A DNA stretch of 5,232 nt from SG8-41 sp036555035 (GTDB lineage: Bacteria; Pseudomonadota; Gammaproteobacteria; Burkholderiales; SG8-41), in contig DATBMB010000186.1 of the NCBI GenBank assembly GCA_036555035.1, forward strand, positions 1 through 5,232, read 5' to 3'. How positions within the stretch are numbered: position 1 is the first letter of the stretch; each line of letters begins with the position of its first letter. This document shows, in pieces, positions 1-4,550 of the stretch. Both the position numbers and the translations under genes were made by a program. The notes beneath the pieces were generated by a model. It searched no databases. It was not told where the DNA came from and worked only from the letters and a program-made list of their open reading frames with translations.

Positions 1-122
1 CCGGCACGGACCGCCCGGACGTCGCCTACCGCGACCAGCACCCGGCCGATGATTTCGGCTGCTTGCGCGCTCGCCACCGCCGCCAGCAGTGCCGTTCCCA
101 CGAGACATTGTATGCGCATCAT
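1..122 (-). CDS. Secreted FecR-domain-like protein, N-terminal fragment
   Basis: Only the first 40 codons lie in the window; the gene continues past its left edge. The start is a doublet of ATG codons (122-120 and 119-117). I chose the first because AAGGAGG (134-128) ends five bases before it, the same spacing as at pilU, but the second also fits. Residues 1-22 form a Sec signal peptide: a short start with one Arg, a hydrophobic stretch (LVGTALLAAVASA) and a likely cut near AQA-A or AA-E. No lipobox Cys is present at the cut site. The mature start, AEIIGRVLVAVGDVRAVRA, has the small-residue and G-V-x-x-V rhythm typical of the opening strands of periplasmic FecR domains, which suggests a soluble periplasmic or exported protein rather than a membrane anti-sigma factor. 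It follows the beta-barrel gene by 38 bases, so the two are probably co-transcribed. That the reading frame is real is fairly sure; the FecR assignment rests on a short piece. Confidence 0.62.
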   Translation of the reverse strand, partial: MMRIQCLVGTALLAAVASAQAAEIIGRVLVAVGDVRAVRA

Positions 123-127
123 TGGAT

Positions 128-134
128 CCTCCTT
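128..134 (-). promoter_or_regulatory. Strong ribosome binding site of the FecR-like gene
   Basis: On the minus strand AAGGAGG is a full match to the anti-Shine-Dalgarno sequence, five bases before the first and eight before the second of two adjacent in-frame ATG codons. It supports the existence of this otherwise truncated gene and suggests it is translated independently and strongly, not merely by coupling to the upstream gene. Confidence 0.8.
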
Positions 135-160
135 GCCGGGGACGGCACGCGCCGGCCCGG

Positions 161-1480
161 TCAGTTGAAGTCGTAGCGCAGCTTGAGCGCGACGAGGTTG
201 CGGTCGTACTCGAAGAGCGCGATGTTCGAAGCATTGCGGGAGTACAGGAACTCGCCTCGCAGGCTGAGGCTCCGCAGCAGGGCGTAGCTCACCGTGAAAT
301 CGAGCCCGTAATAGCTGTCGCGCCGCGTCACGCCCAGCTGGGGATCGGGGTCGCGGTAGTCGCTCAGTTGGTAGAAGGCGCCGGTGCTCGCGGCCCACTT
401 GGGCGCGGGGGAGCCGGCGACGGAGGCGCGGAAACCGTAGAGATTGCGCGACAGGTCGTCGCGGTCGTGCTGGTTGTCCTCCTGCCCCAGGTACAGGTTG
501 GCGCTGAGCAGGGGTTGCCAGGCGCCAATGAAGGCGCGGCGGTAGCCGAGCGCGACTTGCGAGAGGCGGGAATCGCGCACGTCATTGGTTCCCTTGTAGT
601 CGAGATCCGCGTACTGCAGCGCGGCGCTGAACGACCGGAACTCGTCGAGCTGGCGCTGCCATTCCACTGCGACCCCGGTGATGTCGCGGAACGCCTTGCT
701 GTCCACGTCGAGAGATGCGAAATAGGCGGCCGCGCGGTAGAGGTCGTTCTCCCGCAGCAGCGTGACTCCGCCGTTGGCGGCAAGCGTGAGCAGATCGAAC
801 TGCGACTCGAAGCTGCCGTGGTTCAGCTTGCTTTCGGCGCCCAGTCCCCCGAACACCGACCAGCCCGGAGCCACGGGATGGTTAACCTGGGCGCCGGCCG
901 CGAGATGGGTGAAGGTATCGGCCTGCTCGACTCCGGCCTGCGTCACCGTGACCTGGCCGAAGGCGGGCAGGACGATATTGGCGTTGCCGACCCCGCCGTT
1001 GATATTGCTGTCGTAGCCCACCCCGATCTCGAGGAACAGGTTGGCCGAGGTCCGGAAGCGCGACTCGCGGGAGCGGATCGCATCCAGGTACCGGTCGATC
1101 CGCGCCTGGACCGCGGGTGGGGGCTTCAGGCGGGTGACCGCCTCGAACTCCTCGCGCGACCGCGCGTCCTCTCCGAGCACGAAATATCCCCGCGCAAGCT
1201 CGAGGCGGGCCTGCACGTTATCGGGGAAATTGAGCAGGTAGCGCTCGAGCGCGAGAACGCCTTCACCGGCGCGCCCGGAATTGATGGCCGCGACGCCAAA
1301 GTAGAAATCGAATGCAGGATCGCCGAGCTGATCGGAGTGCTTCCTGCCGAGCTCGTAGGCGGCTTGGGACTCGCCCTTCTCGAGCAGGGCCTTGATGTCA
1401 TCGGAGGGCGCGGCGAGGAGCTCTCCCGCGAATCCGATGCTGTAAAGTGCCGCCAGCGCCATCATCTTGAATGCACGCAT
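161..1480 (-). CDS. TPR plus outer-membrane beta-barrel protein, SLAM (DUF560)-like
   Basis: The predicted protein has 439 residues. Residues 1-24 are a signal peptide (hydrophobic MMALAALYSIGFAG, likely cut near LLA-A-P). Residues about 27-140 are helical with tetratricopeptide-like pairs, for example DPAFDFYFGVAAINSGRAGE at 54-73 and NVQARLELARGYFVLGEDAR at 88-107. From about 145 to the end there are alternating amphipathic strands rich in Tyr, Phe and Gly (LFLEIGVGYDSNIN, SLRGEFLYSRNASN), ending in VALKLRYDFN, an outer-membrane-protein style C-terminus with one residue after the usual final Phe. The late pattern RRD (387-389), then SNIALFEYDRN (418-428), resembles the end of surface lipoprotein assembly modifier (SLAM) barrels, and the layout of periplasmic TPR then barrel fits that family. 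SLAM proteins help deliver proteins across the outer membrane, but no substrate is proven here. The start is uncertain: ATG at 1480 has a G-rich stretch very close by, while ATG at 1501 has GGAG nine bases upstream and would add seven residues. It is the first gene of a pair with the FecR-like gene. Confidence 0.8.
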   Translation of the reverse strand: MRAFKMMALAALYSIGFAGELLAAPSDDIKALLEKGESQAAYELGRKHSDQLGDPAFDFYFGVAAINSGRAGEGVLALERYLLNFPDNVQARLELARGYFVLGEDARSREEFEAVTRLKPPPAVQARIDRYLDAIRSRESRFRTSANLFLEIGVGYDSNINGGVGNANIVLPAFGQVTVTQAGVEQADTFTHLAAGAQVNHPVAPGWSVFGGLGAESKLNHGSFESQFDLLTLAANGGVTLLRENDLYRAAAYFASLDVDSKAFRDITGVAVEWQRQLDEFRSFSAALQYADLDYKGTNDVRDSRLSQVALGYRRAFIGAWQPLLSANLYLGQEDNQHDRDDLSRNLYGFRASVAGSPAPKWAASTGAFYQLSDYRDPDPQLGVTRRDSYYGLDFTVSYALLRSLSLRGEFLYSRNASNIALFEYDRNLVALKLRYDFN

Positions 1481-1522
1481 AACCCCCCTGCGGCCGATCA
1501 TATAGCCGGGCTCCATGCCGAT

Positions 1523-1540
1523 TGTGCCAAATCCGTCACA
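1523..1540. promoter_or_regulatory. Imperfect palindrome between divergent genes, possible operator
   Basis: TGTGCC, six bases, then GTCACA: five of six positions pair, giving an 18-base imperfect palindrome in the middle of the 86-base region between the SLAM-like gene and rluB. It directly abuts and shares one base with a TACAAT box on the minus strand, a place where a bound regulator could block or adjust transcription. The arms recall TGTGA-type sites of the CRP/FNR family, but the spacing is two bases longer than the CRP consensus, so I do not assign a regulator. It may be chance. Confidence 0.25.
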
Positions 1541-1545
1541 TTGTA
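1540..1545 (-). promoter_or_regulatory. Possible -10 box for the SLAM-like/FecR-like unit
   Basis: Read on the minus strand this is TACAAT, one mismatch from TATAAT. It lies 59 bases upstream of the ATG at 1480 and 38 upstream of the alternative ATG at 1501. No good -35 hexamer is found 16-18 bases further upstream; that stretch reads near ATGGCT and already overlaps the start of rluB. It would therefore be a weak or activator-dependent promoter, if it is one. No convincing promoter for rluB was found in the same region. Confidence 0.3.
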
Positions 1546-1566
1546 GGCGCGAGCCTCCCCCGAGCC

Positions 1567-2421
1567 ATGAAACCGTCGTCATTCGGTGACGCTCGCGGGC
1601 GGCCCGTGCCGCCGGGGCCGTCCCAGAAGCTGCAGAAGGTGCTCGCACAGGCCGGGCTCGGCTCGCGCCGCGCGATGGAGGAGCTGGTGCGCGCCGGACG
1701 CGTCACGGTGAACGGCGAGCCGGCCCGGATCGGAGCGCGCGTCGGCCCGGGCGACGTCATTCGGGTCGAGGGGCGGCTTCTGCGCGCCGCCGGGACCGGG
1801 CGCACGCCTCGCGTGCTGCTCTACCACAAGCCGGAAGGCGAGATCGTGAGCCGCGACGACCCCGCGGGGCGCGTGAGTGTATTCGACCGGCTGCCGCCGC
1901 TGCGGGGCGCGCGGTGGCTGGCGGTGGGCCGGCTCGACTACAACACCTGCGGCCTGCTGATCCTGACTGATGACGGCGCGCTCGCCAACCGCATGATGCA
2001 TCCGCGCTATGGGCTCGAGCGCGAGTATGCCGTGCGGGTGCGCGGCAAGCTCACCGCGGAGCAGGTTGCACGCCTGCGCTCCGGCATCGAGCTGGGCGAC
2101 GGGAAGGCGCAATGCGAGTCGGTCGAGGAGGGCGGGGGAGAGGGCACGAACCGCTGGTACCGGATCATCATCCGCGAGGGCCGCAACCGCGTGGTGCGCC
2201 GCCTGTTCGAAGCGCTGGGCCTCGCCGTGAGCCGGCTGATGCGCGTGCGCTTCGGCCCCGTGGCATTGCCGCCCCGCCTGAAGCGCGGCCAGCACGTCGA
2301 ATTGCCGCCGCACGACGTGCGCCAGCTCCTCACCGCGCTGGAATCACCCATCACCGATCGGGCAGCTGCTCGCCCTCGATCAGAAACACGGTCTCGCCCG
2401 CCGACGTTTCCAGCCAGGTGA
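1567..2421 (+). CDS. rluB: 23S rRNA pseudouridine synthase RluB (RsuA/RluB/RluE/RluF family)
   Basis: RluB converts one uridine of 23S rRNA (U2605 in E. coli numbering) to pseudouridine in the peptidyl-transferase region. The 284-residue protein has an S4 RNA-binding domain at about 21-68 (KLQKVLAQAGLGSRR, then AGRVTVNGEPARIG) and a catalytic domain at about 82-250. The family signature GRLDYNTCGLLILTDDG (121-137) contains the catalytic Asp124. Further matches to RluB are HKPEGEIVSRDDPAGR, VFDRLPPLRGARWLAVGRLD, GGEGTNRWY and EGRNRVVRRLFEALG. The core fits RluB better than RsuA or RluF because of the DPxGRxxVFDRLPxLRGARW stretch. I chose the ATG at 1567; the frame is open upstream only to a TTG at 1522, which would add 15 unconserved residues. 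No good ribosome binding site precedes the ATG. The gene is divergent from the SLAM-like gene, and its last 23 codons overlap the end of prmB on the other strand. That Arg/Pro/Ser-rich tail is probably dispensable. Confidence 0.93.
   Translation: MKPSSFGDARGRPVPPGPSQKLQKVLAQAGLGSRRAMEELVRAGRVTVNGEPARIGARVGPGDVIRVEGRLLRAAGTGRTPRVLLYHKPEGEIVSRDDPAGRVSVFDRLPPLRGARWLAVGRLDYNTCGLLILTDDGALANRMMHPRYGLEREYAVRVRGKLTAEQVARLRSGIELGDGKAQCESVEEGGGEGTNRWYRIIIREGRNRVVRRLFEALGLAVSRLMRVRFGPVALPPRLKRGQHVELPPHDVRQLLTALESPITDRAAARPRSETRSRPPTFPAR
2351..2421. other. Tail-to-tail overlap of rluB and prmB coding ends
   Basis: The rluB stop (TGA, 2419-2421, plus) lies inside prmB and the prmB stop (TGA on the minus strand, 2353-2351) lies inside rluB. 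The shared bases encode the conserved PrmB C-terminus (FTWLETSAGETVFLIEGEQL) on one strand and a low-complexity RluB tail (RAAARPRSETRSRPP) on the other. No hairpin with a U-tract is seen here, so neither gene has a visible intrinsic terminator and the two transcripts must be antisense to one another at their ends. Confidence 0.88.
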
Positions 2422-3241
2422 ACGGCACGCGCGGAAACGCGCGCTCCAGGCGCCGGCGCCCGCTTCCGACCTCCACCACGAGGACGCCGCCGGGGTTGAG
2501 ATGGGCCGCGGCGCGGCGCACGATCCGGCGCACGACGGCGAGGCCATCTCGCCCCCCGGCGAGCCCGAGGCGTGGCTCATGCCGGTACTCGCGCGGCAGG
2601 CGCCGCATGGCGGCGGCCGTGACGTAGGGCGGATTGGAGACGATCAGGTCGTAGCGCCTTCCGGGGAGCGCGGAGAAGAGATCGGACTGCACCAGCCGGA
2701 TGCGGCGGCGCAGCCGGTGGCGCCTGACATTGATGCGTGCTACCGCCAGCGCCGCGGGCGAAGCGTCGACTGCGTCGATGCGCGCCGCCGGGAAGCTGCG
2801 CGCGAGCAGTACGGCGAGGCAGCCCGACCCGGTGCAAAGATCGAGCGCAGACCGGATCGACCGTCGGTCGGAAATCCACGGCGCAAGGTTCCCGCGCAGC
2901 AGCCCGGCGATGTGCGAGCGCGGGACCACGACGCGCTCGTCCACGTAGAAGCGCGCGTCCCCGAGCCAGGCGTCCCGGGTCAGGTAGGCTGCGGGCTTGC
3001 GGGTGCGGAGGCGGCGCTCGAAAAGCGCGAGGGCGCGCCTTGCCTGGCGCGGGCCAACCGGCCGGTCGAGGACGGCCTTCCCGGCGCCGGGAGTGAGACC
3101 GAGCGCGTGCAGAACGAGCCACGCCGCCTCGTCGCGGGCGCTCGCGGTGCCGTGGCCGAAAGCGAGGCGGGCGGCGCGGAAGCGGCTCGCGCCAAGGCGC
3201 ACCAGCGCGCCGACCGAGCGCGGAAGCGGCGCAGCCGGCAC
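2351..3241 (-). CDS. prmB: Ribosomal protein L3 N5-glutamine methyltransferase PrmB
   Basis: PrmB transfers a methyl group from S-adenosylmethionine to the side-chain amide of a glutamine in ribosomal protein L3. The 296-residue protein has the length and order of the family: an N-terminal helical substrate domain (about 10-90, with the conserved FGHGTASARDEAAWLVLHAL), the linker KPAAYLTRDAWLG, the DERVVVPRS strand, then a Rossmann-like methyltransferase fold. Motif I is DLCTGSGCLA (134-143), the acidic SAM-binding end is AVDAS (157-161), and NPPY (203-206) is the amide-methylation motif. EYRHEPRLGLAGGRDGL and FTWLETSAGETVF point to PrmB rather than PrmC (HemK). The start is GTG, four bases after the pilU stop, with no strong ribosome binding site, so translation is probably coupled to pilU. 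One small oddity is His110 where the family usually has Pro (VPRSP). The 3' end converges on rluB and overlaps it by 71 bases. Confidence 0.93.
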   Translation of the reverse strand: MPAAPLPRSVGALVRLGASRFRAARLAFGHGTASARDEAAWLVLHALGLTPGAGKAVLDRPVGPRQARRALALFERRLRTRKPAAYLTRDAWLGDARFYVDERVVVPRSHIAGLLRGNLAPWISDRRSIRSALDLCTGSGCLAVLLARSFPAARIDAVDASPAALAVARINVRRHRLRRRIRLVQSDLFSALPGRRYDLIVSNPPYVTAAAMRRLPREYRHEPRLGLAGGRDGLAVVRRIVRRAAAHLNPGGVLVVEVGSGRRRLERAFPRVPFTWLETSAGETVFLIEGEQLPDR

Positions 3242-3245
3242 GGTG

Positions 3246-4400
3246 TCAGCCGAGGGCGTCGAGGTTCAGCTTGATGCTGGTGATGTCGTCGCCCGGCTGC
3301 TTGCCCGTGGTGAGCTGCTGGGCCGCCTGCTCTTCGGTCACCTTCGGCGCGTTGGTGAGCAGCCAGTGCAGGTTGGTGGGCGAGTCGGAGTTCGCCATCG
3401 CCTCGTCGAGCGCCACCTTGCCGCTCGAGATGAGGTAAAAGAGCGCCTGCTCGAAGGACTGCGATCCGGGGGCCATGCTGCGCTCGAGCGCGTCCTTGAT
3501 CTGGATGATCTCGCCGGTCTTGATGAGATCCTGGATGTGCTTGGTGTTGAGCAGCACTTCCATGGCCGGGACGCGCCCGCCGTCCACGGTGCGCACCAGG
3601 CGCTGCGAGATCACCGCGCGCAGCGCGATCGAGAGGTCCGCGAGCAGCGCCTCGCGCGCCTCGCGCGGGAAGAAGCTGATGATGCGGTTCAGCGCGTTGT
3701 AGCTGTTGTTGGCGTGCAGCGTGGACATGCACAGGTGCCCGGTCTGGGCGAACAGCAGCGCGGTCTGCAGCGTCTGGCGGTCGCGGATCTCGCCCAGCAT
3801 CAGCAGGTCGGGCGCCTCGCGCATCGCGTTGACCAGCGCGGTCTCGTAGGACTGGGTGTCCACCCGCACCTCGCGCTGGTTGACTATGGATTTCTTGTGC
3901 TTGAACACGAACTCGATCGGATCCTCGATGGTGAGGATGTGGCCGGAGCGGAGGCTGTTGCGGTAGTCGATCATGGAGGCCATGGTGGTGGACTTTCCCG
4001 ACCCGGTGGCGCCCACCACCAGGATCAGCCCCAGCTTTTCCATGATGATTTCCTTGAGGATCGGCGGCAGCCCCAGCTTCTCGATTGCCGGAATCTCCGG
4101 CTGGATGAAGCGGATCACCATCGCCACGGTGTTCTTCTGGCGGAAGATGTTGACCCGGAAGTTGCCGAGCTCGCCGCCGCTCTGGGCAAAATTCATCTCG
4201 TGCGTGGACTCGAACTCCTTCACCTGCGCCTCGCTCATCAGCTCGTAGCAGATGCGCTTCAGCATGTCAGAGTCGAGCGGCTGGCTGTTCACGGGCGCGA
4301 TCACGCCGTTGATCTTGATCTGGATCGGCGCCCCGGCGGTGAAAAAGAGGTCCGAGGCCTGCTTGTCGGCCATCATCTTGAAGAGCGGCGTCACGAACAT
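3246..4400 (-). CDS. pilU: Type IV pilus retraction ATPase, PilU-like (PilT/PilU family)
   Basis: A hexameric cytoplasmic ATPase of the type that helps pull back type IV pili during twitching, attachment and DNA uptake. The 384-residue protein carries the full secretion-ATPase set: Walker A GATGSGKST (130-138), Asp box TIEDPIE (157-163), Walker B LLMLGEIRD (199-207) with Glu204 as the likely catalytic residue, and His box TGHLCMSTLHANN (220-232). The N-terminal PAS-like domain opens with ASDLFFTAGAPIQIKINGVI. IVNQREV, NALNRIISFFP and ISQRLV follow in family order. The sequence is closer to PilU than PilT as I recall them (SGHILTIEDPIEFVFKHK, EVLLNT, the MREAPDLLMLGE context). The C-terminus ends in a Gln/Thr/Asp-rich tail (about 352-384) that looks longer than in Pseudomonas PilU. 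The start is firm because of an ideal ribosome binding site. pilT is not next to it; instead it sits between dapD and prmB, and it probably shares a transcript with prmB. A paralogue name such as PilU2 cannot be decided here. Confidence 0.9.
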   Translation of the reverse strand: MFVTPLFKMMADKQASDLFFTAGAPIQIKINGVIAPVNSQPLDSDMLKRICYELMSEAQVKEFESTHEMNFAQSGGELGNFRVNIFRQKNTVAMVIRFIQPEIPAIEKLGLPPILKEIIMEKLGLILVVGATGSGKSTTMASMIDYRNSLRSGHILTIEDPIEFVFKHKKSIVNQREVRVDTQSYETALVNAMREAPDLLMLGEIRDRQTLQTALLFAQTGHLCMSTLHANNSYNALNRIISFFPREAREALLADLSIALRAVISQRLVRTVDGGRVPAMEVLLNTKHIQDLIKTGEIIQIKDALERSMAPGSQSFEQALFYLISSGKVALDEAMANSDSPTNLHWLLTNAPKVTEEQAAQQLTTGKQPGDDITSIKLNLDALG

Positions 4401-4405
4401 CGCGG

Positions 4406-4412
4406 CCTCCTT
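4406..4412 (-). promoter_or_regulatory. Strong ribosome binding site of pilU
   Basis: AAGGAGG on the minus strand, five bases before the ATG at 4400-4398. This perfect match fixes the pilU start and contrasts with the poor site of the following prmB. Confidence 0.85.
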
Positions 4413-4419
4413 CCCTCGG

Positions 4420-4433
4420 GCGCATACAAGCGC
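4420..4433. other. Small hairpin just upstream of the pilU ribosome binding site
   Basis: GCGC, a six-base loop ATACAA, then GCGC: a four-base GC stem seven bases from the AAGGAGG of pilU. Alone it is weak and could easily be chance in GC-rich DNA. It is recorded because it lies directly beside the larger hairpin at 4436-4476 and both would be in the pilU leader. Confidence 0.25.
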
Positions 4434-4435
4434 TC

Positions 4436-4476
4436 CCGCGTATTGAGCATCGCACCGCGTGCGCTCGAATACGCGG
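4436..4476. other. Long imperfect hairpin in the dapD-pilU gap
   Basis: A nested inverted repeat fills 41 of the 150 bases between dapD and pilU. The outer arms CCGCGTATT (4436-4444) and AATACGCGG (4468-4476) pair perfectly over nine bases. GAGC (4445-4448) then pairs with GCTC (4463-4466), and GCAC (4452-4455) with GTGC (4459-4462), closing a three-base loop CGC. The only interruptions are ATC at 4449-4451 on one side and a single G at 4467 on the other, so 17 base pairs form. No U-tract follows on either strand, so it is not a standard intrinsic terminator. It could act as an attenuator, an RNA-processing or stability element between dapD and pilU, or be a member of a dispersed intergenic repeat family. 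The rest of the gap (4477-4550) holds an AT-richer stretch but no promoter I could defend. Confidence 0.7.
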
Positions 4477-4550
4477 AGTTAAACCGGCGCATAGCGTCCG
4501 GATATGACGTTAATTTTGCCTGCGCCCTGCGGAATTGCATAGGCGAAATC

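Noticed and set aside
135..156. A GCCGG/CCGGC inverted repeat in the gap before the FecR-like gene
   Set aside because: Only five base pairs with a loop of twelve in very GC-rich sequence; expected by chance.
1514..1528. A sigma-54 type promoter (TTGGCAC followed by GC on the minus strand) upstream of the barrel gene
   Set aside because: The distance between the GG and GC elements is ten bases instead of the required twelve.
1523..1540. A CRP or FNR binding site
   Set aside because: The TGTGA-like half sites are eight bases apart instead of six and one arm is imperfect, so only a generic palindrome is claimed.
89..1546. A 485-codon open frame on the plus strand opposite the SLAM-like gene
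   Set aside because: It lies antisense across the whole barrel gene, and its product is Val/Glu/Arg/Gly-rich with no recognisable domain. High-GC codon use on the real strand commonly leaves such long open antisense frames. The opposite strand has a signal peptide, TPR helices and barrel strands.
1579..2313. A 244-codon open frame on the minus strand opposite rluB
   Set aside because: Composition dominated by Ala, His, Arg and Gln, no motif, and it covers exactly the conserved RluB core; a shadow frame.
2501..3274. A 257-codon open frame on the plus strand opposite prmB
   Set aside because: Arg/Ala/Glu-rich without domain or signal peptide, and fully antisense to a gene with all PrmB motifs.
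4436..4476. The hairpin as a Rho-independent terminator of dapD
   Set aside because: On the minus strand the stem is followed by GAGCGCTTG rather than a run of T, and on the plus strand by AGTTAAACC; neither is a terminator tail.
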